From NCBI GenBank assembly GCA_964447735.1, contig CAYUTJ010000002.1, positions 1 to 45,897 on the forward strand: a DNA stretch of 45,897 nucleotides, read 5' to 3'. This DNA is from CAYSYN01 sp964447735 (GTDB lineage Bacteria > Patescibacteriota > Minisyncoccia > Minisyncoccales > GBS-2). Shown one piece after another: positions 26,907-34,464 of the stretch. Made by a program: the position numbers and the translations under genes. Every line of letters starts with the position of its first letter. Positions within the stretch are counted from its first letter, which is position 1. Below the pieces are notes generated by a model. It saw only the letters and a list, made by a program, of their open reading frames with translations, was not told where the DNA came from and ran no database searches.

Positions 26907-27644
26907 TTAAATGCTCAATCCTCCATCGATATTGATGATAGCACCGGTAATAAAAGAAGCATTATCTGAGGCTAAAAAATAAACCAAATTTGCCACCTCC
27001 TCTGGTTTTCCGAACCTTCCCAAAGCAGTTAATTTTTTCACCATTATCTTAATTTCTTCTGGAACAGATTCTACCATTTTAGTTTCGATGAAACCTGGTG
27101 CGATAGCATTTACTCTCACTCCAAACCTCCCAACCTCTTTTGCCAAACTTTTCGTAAACCCAATGATACCTGCTTTTGCTGCAGCATAATTTGTTTGCCC
27201 AAAATTTCCTCTCTGTCCGACAACAGAAGAAATCGAAATTATATTTCCTTGATTAGCAATGATCAAAGGTAAGGCAGCCTTTGTACAATTAAAAACCCCT
27301 GTCAAATCTACGTCAATTACATCTTGCCATTCTTTTGGAGTCATTTTAGCTAAAGTTCTATCTTTGATAATCCCTGCATTATTTACCAGAACATCCAATC
27401 TCTGAAAATCTTTTTCTATCTCTTTTATCATCTTTTCCACTTCTTCGTATTTTGTAACATCAGCTAAATAATATTTAGCTTCAGTTCCCAATTTCTCAAT
27501 CTCTTCTTTTGTTTTTTTTAAATTCTCTTCTTGAAAAGAAATATCGTTGAGAGCAATTTTGGAACCTTCTTTGGCAAATTTCAAAGCAATTGCTTTTCCA
27601 ATGCCTTGAGCTGATCCTGTAATTAAAACAACTTTATCTTTCAT
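26907..27644 (-). CDS. fabG: 3-oxoacyl thioester reductase FabG (SDR family)
   Basis: This 245-residue classical short-chain dehydrogenase has TGSAQGIGKA (9-18), NNAG (88-91), catalytic Ser near 139, Tyr153 and Lys157 (YAAAK), and the C-terminal IDGGLSI. An Asp at the end of the second strand (ALNDIS, residue 34) hints at NADH rather than NADPH as cofactor; this is inference. It reduces the 3-oxo intermediate in elongation. The start codon has no ribosome binding site. Confidence 0.92.
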   Translation of the reverse strand: MKDKVVLITGSAQGIGKAIALKFAKEGSKIALNDISFQEENLKKTKEEIEKLGTEAKYYLADVTKYEEVEKMIKEIEKDFQRLDVLVNNAGIIKDRTLAKMTPKEWQDVIDVDLTGVFNCTKAALPLIIANQGNIISISSVVGQRGNFGQTNYAAAKAGIIGFTKSLAKEVGRFGVRVNAIAPGFIETKMVESVPEEIKIMVKKLTALGRFGKPEEVANLVYFLASDNASFITGAIINIDGGLSI

Positions 27645-27650
27645 AGATTT

Positions 27651-28114
27651 TTAATTTCTCTTTTTGACCTTTAGAACTTTCCAAAAAAATGGCAAAGTAA
27701 CTCCTGCTAAAAATATTTTAATTAAATCTCCAATCACAAAAGGGAAAAATCCTACTTTTAAAACTTTATCAAATCCAACAAATCTTGCCAGCCATAAAAG
27801 TCCGGGGACATACAAAATAACGTTTCCAAGAAACATTGCTAAAACACAAGTTAGAATTTCTCTATCAAAACCTTTCTCAGATAAAAATCCTATCAAAAAA
27901 GAACAAAATAAAAACCCAACAATGTACCCAAAAGTTGGGCTGAAAATATAAGAAATTCCTCCTCCTCTTGAAAACCAAGGAATGCCAGCTAGGCCCATTA
28001 AAAGATAAATTAGTTGGGATAAAAATCCTTTCTTTGCACCCAACAGACTTCCAGATAGCAAAACAGCAAAAGTTTGCATTGTTATGGGAACCAAACCAAT
28101 TTCAATTTTTAATT
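27651..28114 (-). CDS. bioY: biotin transporter BioY, N terminus lost in a gap
   Basis: About 154 C-terminal residues remain. VPITMQTFAVLLSGSLLGAKKG, IYLLMGLAGIPWF and FGYIVGFLFCSFLIG match the BioY substrate-binding membrane protein, which takes up biotin alone or with an ECF module. The first 25-35 residues fall in the N run at 28115-28214. Uptake of biotin fits the carboxylase and biotin ligase genes downstream. The apparent open frame through the N into the next gene is an artefact. Confidence 0.88.
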
Positions 28115-28214
28115 NNNNNNNNNNNNNNNNNNNNNNNNNNNNNNNNNNNNNNNNNNNNNNNNNNNNNNNNNNNNNNNNNNNNNNNNNNNNNNNNNNNNNN
28201 NNNNNNNNNNNNNN
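28115..28214. other. scaffold gap (100 N) between bioY and a membrane protein gene
   Basis: Exactly 100 N. Only a 4-base AATT is shared by the two flanks, so there is no usable overlap. The gap hides the start of bioY and the end of the upstream membrane protein gene; whether other genes are missing cannot be seen. Confidence 0.95.
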
Positions 28215-28721
28215 AATTAAACCACAGAGAAGATAGAACAAAAACAAATTCCAAAAATTTCCCCTTGTAATTTGCCAGCTCTCTTTCAAAGATTCTCCAA
28301 TCTTTAAATTTTTGTCAATGATAAAATATCTGAAAAATGATAATCTCACTCCGAGAAAAATTCCGGGAATGACAAAACAAAGTAAACCCAAAACAACAAT
28401 TAAATTATAAAGAAGCGTTGCAAAAAAATAAGAAAAGAAAAGGCGATATTGAGAAAATAAATCAGAAAATTTACTAGGGATATTAGCTGAAAAGTTAAGC
28501 CAGATTTTAATCAAGCCCATTTCTAAAATGGTTGTTACAAAAAAGAAAAAAGCATTTGTTAAAAGATAAAGAGATGGACTTTTCTTTTTTGCTATATCTT
28601 CAATATAAGTTAATGAAATTGAAATTGAAAATAAGATTAAAAGTAAAATCGCAAAAAACTTTATATTTTTTTTGGTTGTTTTCCAACCAAATGAGATTGC
28701 TTCTTTTTTTGAAAATTTCAT
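28215..28721 (-). CDS. polytopic membrane protein, C terminus lost in a gap
   Basis: The N-terminal 169 residues are visible, with about four hydrophobic segments. It begins MKFSKKEAISFGWKTTKKN and contains the stretch VRLSFFRYFIIDKNLKIGESL followed by KESWQITRGN. That pattern (…A/ESLKxSWxxTRGN) is common in uncharacterised membrane proteins related to the membrane domain of glycerophosphodiester phosphodiesterases. No function is assigned. It overlaps the end of the DUF35-DUF362 gene by 4 nt. Confidence 0.7.
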
Positions 28722-29731
28722 ATTTTTACTTCTTCAATTTTTCTCCCCAAAACTGAAATTTCTTCTATTTTAACATCTGTTAAAATTTCTGGTAACTTTG
28801 ACTTTGTAATCTCAATGAAAAGACGGTCTAAATTCTGAGGAGAAAAGGAAGCAAAAACCAAATTTAACCTCAGAACAAATTTTCTCTCATCTTGAACCTC
28901 TTTAGCTTCAGCAATTGTCAAAAATTCTGGAATCTCTTTTTTTAGTTTTTCAAAAATTTCTTTTTCAGAAACTAAATATTTTTGAGCCAAAAAATTCTCT
29001 TTTTTTAACAAAACAAAAATGTTTTCTGTAGCCTGAGCCTTTCCCATCTTTAAAATTGGCAAATTTAAAATTAAATCTGTTTCAAAAACTTCTTTTGAGA
29101 TTTCAAGGTCTCCTCTTTTGACAAATTTTGCTTCAGCCAAATTTAAAGGTAAAACTTTAAAATTTTGGCAAACTTTCAAAAGTTTTGATTTTTGGGCTTT
29201 AGCTGAAATATCAATTTCGTCAAAACTTTGGGAGGCAACTTTTATATTTTCTGGTTTGGCTCCAGATTCTAACAAAAATTTCAAAACATTTTCTAAAAAT
29301 TGAGGGGAAGTATTCTCTCTGAAATAAGGATGGGAAGCTGAAATTAAAGTAGGTAAAATCAAAATTTTTGAATTTTGAGAGATTTTTATCCCTCCTAGAA
29401 ATTCAACAACTCTTTCTATAGCTTCTAGAAAATCGTATTTTACTTTCCAAATGGCTACTGTTTTTTTATCCTTTGTTGCTTGAAAGGAAATTTCCTCCCC
29501 TATTTTATATTCTTTGAATGACTTTTGGATCCATTTGTTACCTTCTTCATCTTCTAAAACTAAAATAAAATAGGGAACTTTTGGATGAAAAAGGGAGGGA
29601 ATTTGAACTTTGGCTATATCTATCACTTTTGCTTTTCTCGATCTTATTCTTTCCAACGGAGAAAAGCAAAGGGGGCATTTTTCGATATTGTGTTGCCAAA
29701 TTTTTTTGCAGTTTTTACATTCAAAAAACAT
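28718..29731 (-). CDS. DUF35 zinc-ribbon/OB-fold protein fused to a DUF362-like domain
   Basis: This is a 337-residue protein. Residues 1-95 are a DUF35-type module: a zinc ribbon with Cys5, Cys8, Cys19 and Cys22, followed by an OB-fold-like stretch (KVPYFILVLEDEEGNKW...KEYKIGEEISF). DUF35 proteins typically partner archaeal thiolases and HMG-CoA synthase, channelling CoA intermediates. Residues about 105-337 resemble DUF362 (KILILPTLISASHPYF, FLLESGAKPENIKV, ETDLILNLPILKM) but lack the Cys clusters of its ferredoxin-containing members. A thiolase gene lies 0.5 kb upstream on the same strand. The fusion is unusual. The start is nearly leaderless, 20 bp from a divergent gene. Confidence 0.7.
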   Translation of the reverse strand: MFFECKNCKKIWQHNIEKCPLCFSPLERIRSRKAKVIDIAKVQIPSLFHPKVPYFILVLEDEEGNKWIQKSFKEYKIGEEISFQATKDKKTVAIWKVKYDFLEAIERVVEFLGGIKISQNSKILILPTLISASHPYFRENTSPQFLENVLKFLLESGAKPENIKVASQSFDEIDISAKAQKSKLLKVCQNFKVLPLNLAEAKFVKRGDLEISKEVFETDLILNLPILKMGKAQATENIFVLLKKENFLAQKYLVSEKEIFEKLKKEIPEFLTIAEAKEVQDERKFVLRLNLVFASFSPQNLDRLFIEITKSKLPEILTDVKIEEISVLGRKIEEVKI

Positions 29732-29751
29732 AGTTATAATCTATATATACC
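29714..29751. promoter_or_regulatory. short divergent promoter region
   Basis: Only 20 bp separate two divergent start codons. On the + strand a perfect TATAAT (29735-29740) follows TTTACA (29714-29719) with a 15-bp spacer and ends 11 nt before the ATG at 29752. On the - strand TATATA (about 29743-29748) ends 11 nt before the ATG at 29731. Both transcripts would begin within a few bases of their start codon. Confidence 0.55.
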
Positions 29752-30246
29752 ATGAAAACTCTTATTTTGCCAGAAAATCTGAAACCAAAATTGAGAAAAG
29801 TCTGGGGAAAAGCAATTTTTGGAAAGAAAAATGAAATTAAGGAAAAATTTAAAAAAATTCTCAAAAGAAAAAAATTTAAAAAAATTGTTGCTGTTGGAGA
29901 TTACTGCTCAAGGTTTTTGCCAGCTGATGTGAAAATTTTTGATGGGAAAATAAGGAGAAAAAAAATTAAAAGTATTTTGAGTTTCTCTCTCAAATTAAAA
30001 AATCCTCCAGGCACAATCCAAAAAGAATCTTGGGAAATTTTAAAAGAAGCAATAAGAGAAAATAAAAATGTTTTTGTTGAAGGAGAGGAGGATCTTTTAG
30101 TTATTCCTTCAGTTTTACTTTCTCCCCCAAAAACAGCTGTTATTTACGGTTTTCCTAAAAAAGGAATTTGTTTAATTGAAGTTAATCAAAAAATGAAAAA
30201 CAAAATTAAAAAATTGCTCAAACTTTTTTCAAAATGTGAACGGTAA
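29752..30246 (+). CDS. GTP-dependent dephospho-CoA kinase (DUF359, archaeal type)
   Basis: This 164-residue protein carries the DUF359 signature series: VGDYCSRFL (48-56), KIFDGKIRRK (61-70), KNPPGTI (83-89), VEGEEDLLVIP (109-119) and VIYGFPKKG (130-138). In Thermococcus this family phosphorylates dephospho-CoA with GTP, the last step of CoA synthesis. It is unrelated to bacterial CoaE. It lies on the opposite strand, inserted between the thiolase and its DUF35 partner, and overlaps the thiolase tail by 29 bp. CoA supply for thiolase-based chemistry is the natural inference. Confidence 0.85.
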   Translation: MKTLILPENLKPKLRKVWGKAIFGKKNEIKEKFKKILKRKKFKKIVAVGDYCSRFLPADVKIFDGKIRRKKIKSILSFSLKLKNPPGTIQKESWEILKEAIRENKNVFVEGEEDLLVIPSVLLSPPKTAVIYGFPKKGICLIEVNQKMKNKIKKLLKLFSKCER

Positions 30247-31348
30247 CAGAACCTCCGGCTCCTCCAATATTATGGCAAAGCCCGATTTTAGGAAAAGGTT
30301 TCACTTGGCGATCTTTACATTTTCCTCTCATTTGCTTTACTACTTCATAAATTTGAGCTAAACCTGTAGGCGAAATTGGATGCCCTTTGGCTTTCAATCC
30401 TCCTGATGTATTCACTGGCAATTTTCCATCTAAATTGACAATTCCCTTTCTGATTAATTCTGCTCCTTTTCCTCTTTCAGCAAAACCCAAATCTTCATAA
30501 GAAATCAATTCAACTGAAGTAAAAGCATCGTGAATTTCTGCGATTTCAATCTCTTTTGGCTTTATTTTTGCCATTTCAAAAGCTCTTTTGGCAGCAATTT
30601 CCGTTGCTTTAAAGTGCCAGGGTTCTTCTCTTAAAAAAGTCAAAAGATAATCTGTAGCAAAACCCGAACCTATAACCTGAATGTCGGTTTTTTCCCTGCT
30701 TAAAATTACTGCTGCCCCTCCATTTACAGAAAGAGAGCAATCATAAATTGTAAAATCACCTGCGATTTTAGGGGCAGATTTTATTCTTTCTAGAGGAATT
30801 GGTCTTTTGTAAAAATAGGCTTTTTCGTTTAAGGTAGCGTTCTGATGATTTTTAAAAGCTATCAATTCTAAATCTTCGTGAGAACCCTTGTATTTTCTTT
30901 TGTATTGTTGCCAAATTAAAGCGTTTTGGGTAGGAAAATTTAACCCTTCTGTTTGTTCAATTTCTCTTTCGATTGCTGAAGCTATCCAGTGAGTCGTCAC
31001 TTCAGTTTTGTTAGTCACTAATTTTTCTCCTGCTAAAACTAAGATATTTTCAAATTCTCTCAATAATCTCAAAGCCACCCAAAAAGCAACTCCTCCTCCT
31101 GCGCAAACTGCAGGAACGTTGATTATAGGGACACGAGTTTTAAAAAGGTCAGATAATAAAGAAGTCTTATGGGTTTGATGCTCTGCTTTCCCTTCTGCTG
31201 ATTCGATTCCAGTAAAAACAATACAATCTATCTGAGAAATTTTCATTGAACAATCTTCTAAAGCTTCCATGGCAGCTTCAAAGGCAAACTTCCACCAGGG
31301 TTTTTGAGAATAATCAAATTTTGTCATTCCTACTCCTTTGATAAACAT
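30218..31348 (-). CDS. thiolase family protein (archaeal/SCP-x-like acetyl-CoA acetyltransferase)
   Basis: This 376-residue protein has catalytic Cys82 (NVPAVCAGGG), His273 (EIHDAFT), His323 (KGHPISPTG) and a C-terminal CHNIGGAGG loop. The HDAF and HNIGG motifs are those of archaeal thiolases, which work with DUF35 proteins, rather than of FadA/PhaA. It could condense acyl-CoA with acetyl-CoA or cleave 3-oxoacyl-CoA. It is the only condensing-enzyme candidate in the window, beside fabG, fabZ and fabK. The start lies 19 nt inside the PanE-like gene. Confidence 0.88.
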   Translation of the reverse strand: MFIKGVGMTKFDYSQKPWWKFAFEAAMEALEDCSMKISQIDCIVFTGIESAEGKAEHQTHKTSLLSDLFKTRVPIINVPAVCAGGGVAFWVALRLLREFENILVLAGEKLVTNKTEVTTHWIASAIEREIEQTEGLNFPTQNALIWQQYKRKYKGSHEDLELIAFKNHQNATLNEKAYFYKRPIPLERIKSAPKIAGDFTIYDCSLSVNGGAAVILSREKTDIQVIGSGFATDYLLTFLREEPWHFKATEIAAKRAFEMAKIKPKEIEIAEIHDAFTSVELISYEDLGFAERGKGAELIRKGIVNLDGKLPVNTSGGLKAKGHPISPTGLAQIYEVVKQMRGKCKDRQVKPFPKIGLCHNIGGAGGSVTVHILKKV

Positions 31349-32325
31349 AATTTTGCTCTTTCTAAAATTTTTTTGTTTGTAGGGGTTTCAATTTTTAATT
31401 CTCTTCCCAATTTTACAACAGCTCCATTGTAATAATCAATTTCAGTCAAATCCTTTGGTTTTCCTTCTCTACCCTTTTCGATTTTTAAACCTAAAATTTT
31501 TCTAAAGGGAAGCAAAAATAAAATTGGGAGTGAAAAAAACAGAGAAAAAAATTTTACAGGATATCCTCTAAAATTCAAAAACTTTCCCTTAGCTTTTTTG
31601 ATTACCTTAATGTATTCCTTCAAAGCTAAAATTTCTTCTTCAAAAACTTCTTTCTTTGAAAAACCTTCAAAAAGAGAAAGATTTCTAGAAGCAGAAGCCA
31701 TTCCGATTAAATTCAAGAAAAGTTTTGAATACTCCATGTTTTTTACATCCTTTTCAGGAATTAATTCAATTTCGAAATTGGCTCCTTTCAAAATTTTAAA
31801 AATTTCTTTGAGATCTCCTTTGCCAGAAAATTTTGCTATTGCTAATTTAATCGGCAAAGAATAAGTAATATAAATTTTATCTCCTAAAGTCTTTTTGTCG
31901 ACTGGATTGAAGAGAGAAATTCTAATTATTTGAATTCTTTCAGCTTCTTTTCCAAAAATATTTTTTAAAACAGAAAGGGCTTCCTCTCCTGCTCCGATCC
32001 CGTTTTGGGAAAGTAAAAGAGAGGGAGGGTTCATTTTCAATTCTTTCATTTTCTGGTAGTAATATTTAATTGCAGGGCCTACTGGATTTTTAATTGCAAA
32101 GAACAAAAAATCAAAATCTATCCCTTTTGGAAATTCATCGCTTTTTATTAAATCTCCTTTAAAAATTTCTTCTTTTTCTCCTTTTTTAATAAAAACTTTT
32201 CTATTCTTTATTAACTCAACATCTTTTTCCTTTCCGATTCCAAAAACCTGAGATGATTTTTTCAGCTCAGAATAAAACATCGTTCCCGTTCTTCCTCCAA
32301 TACCAATTATTCCAATTTTCTTCAT
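31330..32325 (-). CDS. PanE/ApbA-like ketopantoate reductase family protein
   Basis: This 331-residue protein has an N-terminal Rossmann fold with GIIGIGGRTG (5-14), LLLSQNGIGAGEE in the middle and a helical C-terminal domain with TEIDYYNGAVVKLGRELKIETPTN, the family hallmark. Ketopantoate reductase makes pantoate for CoA. An insertion around 245-290 is hydrophobic (FFSLFFSLPILFLLPF) and unusual for the family. The neighbouring dephospho-CoA kinase supports a CoA role. A glycerol-3-phosphate dehydrogenase-like role beside plsY cannot be excluded. Confidence 0.75.
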   Translation of the reverse strand: MKKIGIIGIGGRTGTMFYSELKKSSQVFGIGKEKDVELIKNRKVFIKKGEKEEIFKGDLIKSDEFPKGIDFDFLFFAIKNPVGPAIKYYYQKMKELKMNPPSLLLSQNGIGAGEEALSVLKNIFGKEAERIQIIRISLFNPVDKKTLGDKIYITYSLPIKLAIAKFSGKGDLKEIFKILKGANFEIELIPEKDVKNMEYSKLFLNLIGMASASRNLSLFEGFSKKEVFEEEILALKEYIKVIKKAKGKFLNFRGYPVKFFSLFFSLPILFLLPFRKILGLKIEKGREGKPKDLTEIDYYNGAVVKLGRELKIETPTNKKILERAKLCLSKE

Positions 32326-32326
32326 T

Positions 32327-32935
32327 TTAGAATTTAAAAGGGGTCTTAAATTCTTCTTTTTTGATTAATCTTTTTATATTATTTCTCAATGCAAAATTTA
32401 ACAAAAGAGCTTCTAAAATTCCAAAAACAAAATATTCAAAAGGGAAAAGGCCGATTTTCTGCCAAAAGAACAAAAACCCTGCCACTATCCAAGGAAAAAT
32501 TAAATTTGTCAAACCTGTCATCCTTGTTAAAGTAAAAATTAAAAGCCAAAGAGTAAAAAGTAAAAAGAATGATTTAAGACCAATTAAAGAAATTAAGGCT
32601 CCAAAAAAAGTGGTAGCTCCTCTTCCTCCAAATTTAAATTTAAAAAAAATCGGAAAATCGTGACCTAGAGTGGGCAAAATAGAAATAAAAATTATCTGCC
32701 AGTTATTTGAAAGGAAACTTTTTGCCAAAAAAGAAGGTACAAATCCCTTCAAAATATCTAAAATCCCACCCAAAATCCCATATCTCCATCCCAAAGCTCT
32801 TGCTAAATTCGTTTCAGTAATTGACTTTGAACCTAATTTTCTTACATCAACTCCTTTTAATTTCCCAATTAAAAAAGCAAAGGGAATTGATCCAGAAAGA
32901 TAAGCTAAAATTGTCAAAATAATAAATTTAAACAT
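32327..32935 (-). CDS. second PlsY-family acyltransferase homologue
   Basis: From the ATG at 32935 this is a 202-residue membrane protein with PlsY motif 1 (GSIPFAFLIGK, 15-25), a modified motif 2 (RKLGSKSITETNLAR, 32-46) and motif 3 (GHDFPIFFKFKFGGRG, 91-106). Motif 2 normally reads GSGNxGxTN; here the Gly-Asn is replaced by Lys-Ser. It may use another acyl-phosphate or acceptor, or have lost activity. The start overlaps the DegV stop by 8 nt. An upstream in-frame TTG is less likely. Confidence 0.8.
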   Translation of the reverse strand: MFKFIILTILAYLSGSIPFAFLIGKLKGVDVRKLGSKSITETNLARALGWRYGILGGILDILKGFVPSFLAKSFLSNNWQIIFISILPTLGHDFPIFFKFKFGGRGATTFFGALISLIGLKSFFLLFTLWLLIFTLTRMTGLTNLIFPWIVAGFLFFWQKIGLFPFEYFVFGILEALLLNFALRNNIKRLIKKEEFKTPFKF

Positions 32936-33782
32936 GACAGCAAGCTGCAATTAAACTTCCAGGGCCAGAAATACTACCGACTATTGGAGGAACTAACGAT
33001 AAAAACAAAACTTTGGCATTTAATTCTTTTTCAACCTTTTCTTTTAATTTCAAACTCAAATCAACATTATCAGTAAAATTTATTCCAACTTCGATTTCTC
33101 CTTTTTTTGCTTGATGTTTTAACTGATTAAAAATTGCTTCGAATTCGTCTTCAGTCCAAAAATTAAAACCTGAAAATCCAACAGTACCATCTTTTCTTAT
33201 TCCAAAATAAGGAAAAATTCCAAAACTTTTTAAAGTTTTAAAAGCCAAAGCTAACTTTGAATTAATTCTTCCTGATTTTTCTGCCCAAAAAGTCGTTTTT
33301 AAAAAACCAAAAAGTTTAATTTTCAATCTTATTTTTTCTAAAATCTTTAAAATCTCTCCAATTTCCTTTCCCTCTTTGATTAATTCTGCAGCTTTTAAAA
33401 CCAAAATTCCCTGGCCTGCTACTGCTTGTTTGGAATCAAAGAGATAAATTCTTTCAGGCTCTTCAAAAAATTCTTTGGCTTGGAAGGCAGAATTAAAACA
33501 AGCAGATAACTTTGAAGAGATTGAAATTACCAAGACCTTTTCATAATCTTTTAAAACTTCCCTATAAGCTTTTAGATAATCTCCGGGTGGAGGAGCAGAA
33601 GTTTTAGGAACTGCCTTTGTTTCTTGAATTAGTTGATATATATTTTTTTCAGGAAATTTTTCTAATTCTGGAAAAAAAATTTTAGTTTTAACAGTCTTTA
33701 TGCCTAAATCTTTTATTAGCTTTGGAGGTAAAGAACAAACATCTTCAGTAATAATCTTTATTTTTGGCATTTTATTTACCAA
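32928..33782 (-). CDS. DegV/FakB-family fatty acid-binding protein (1)
   Basis: This 284-residue protein starts in-frame near MPKIKIITEDVCSLPPKLI. It has the DegV signatures PKTSAPPPGDYLKAY and ISSKLSACFNSAFQA, which bind the fatty acid carboxylate, and ends GPGSLIAACCHV. DegV/FakB proteins present a bound fatty acid to FakA for phosphorylation. It is one of four DegV domains in this operon and the most divergent (SAC in place of SG at the second motif). It overlaps uppS by 11 nt. Confidence 0.88.
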   Translation of the reverse strand: MVNKMPKIKIITEDVCSLPPKLIKDLGIKTVKTKIFFPELEKFPEKNIYQLIQETKAVPKTSAPPPGDYLKAYREVLKDYEKVLVISISSKLSACFNSAFQAKEFFEEPERIYLFDSKQAVAGQGILVLKAAELIKEGKEIGEILKILEKIRLKIKLFGFLKTTFWAEKSGRINSKLALAFKTLKSFGIFPYFGIRKDGTVGFSGFNFWTEDEFEAIFNQLKHQAKKGEIEVGINFTDNVDLSLKLKEKVEKELNAKVLFLSLVPPIVGSISGPGSLIAACCHV

Positions 33783-34464
33783 ATCTTCTTTCTCTTTTTA
33801 AAAAGTTTTTGATCGCTCTCTCAAATTTTTCTGGTCCAAAATCTGGAAAATAAGTTTTCGTAAAATAAAATTGAGAATAAGCTGTGTGCCACATCATAAA
33901 ACCAGCTGAATTATGAGGATCTCCTTCGCATCCTGTTCTAATTACCAAGTCTACGGGAGGCAATTTCCCCGTCCATAGATTTTTTAACAAAATTTTTTCG
34001 CTTATTTTCTCTATTTTCTTTTTAGAGATTTTTTTAATAGCTTCTAACATTTCATCTGTTCCATTGTAAGCTAAAAGAAAGGTTAAAAAATAATTGTTAT
34101 GCTTTTTTGTTTTTTTAATTAATGTAACGATTATTTGTTTTAATTTTTTAGGAAAGAAATTTCTCCATTTTCCAAAAACGTTTATTTTGACTTTCTCTTT
34201 GAAAATTCTTTTTTCTTTCGAAAGTTTTTGAAAATATTTCTGATATAGAAAAAACAATACTTCAACCTCTTTTTTAGGTCTTTTCAAAACATTATCTAGA
34301 GAGCTTCCCCAAAAAGTAAAATAAGGAATCTTTAGTTCCCAAGCTTTCTTTAAAATCTTTTCTAAAGTTTTTGCTCCTTCAATGTGTCCTTGCCAAGGCA
34401 AAAGCCCTCTTTTTCTTGCCCATCTCCTATTTCCATCTGGAATTAAAGCTACATGATTAATCAT
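33772..34464 (-). CDS. uppS: cis-prenyltransferase, undecaprenyl diphosphate synthase-like
   Basis: This 230-residue protein has the family N terminus HVALIPDGNRRWARKRG with catalytic Asp10. The C-terminal signature DLVIRTGCEGDPHNSAGFMM replaces the common RTSGExRLSNFLLW, and AYSQFYFT...FPDF follows. It should make the polyprenyl diphosphate lipid carrier for wall or surface glycans. The variant signature is nearer to archaeal and candidate-phylum homologues; product length cannot be told. It lies between two degV genes and overlaps both. Confidence 0.88.
   Translation of the reverse strand: MINHVALIPDGNRRWARKRGLLPWQGHIEGAKTLEKILKKAWELKIPYFTFWGSSLDNVLKRPKKEVEVLFFLYQKYFQKLSKEKRIFKEKVKINVFGKWRNFFPKKLKQIIVTLIKKTKKHNNYFLTFLLAYNGTDEMLEAIKKISKKKIEKISEKILLKNLWTGKLPPVDLVIRTGCEGDPHNSAGFMMWHTAYSQFYFTKTYFPDFGPEKFERAIKNFLKRERRFGK

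Noticed and set aside
27651..28721. One 356-residue membrane protein
   Set aside because: The frame crosses 100 N. The C-terminal part is BioY and the N-terminal part a different membrane family.
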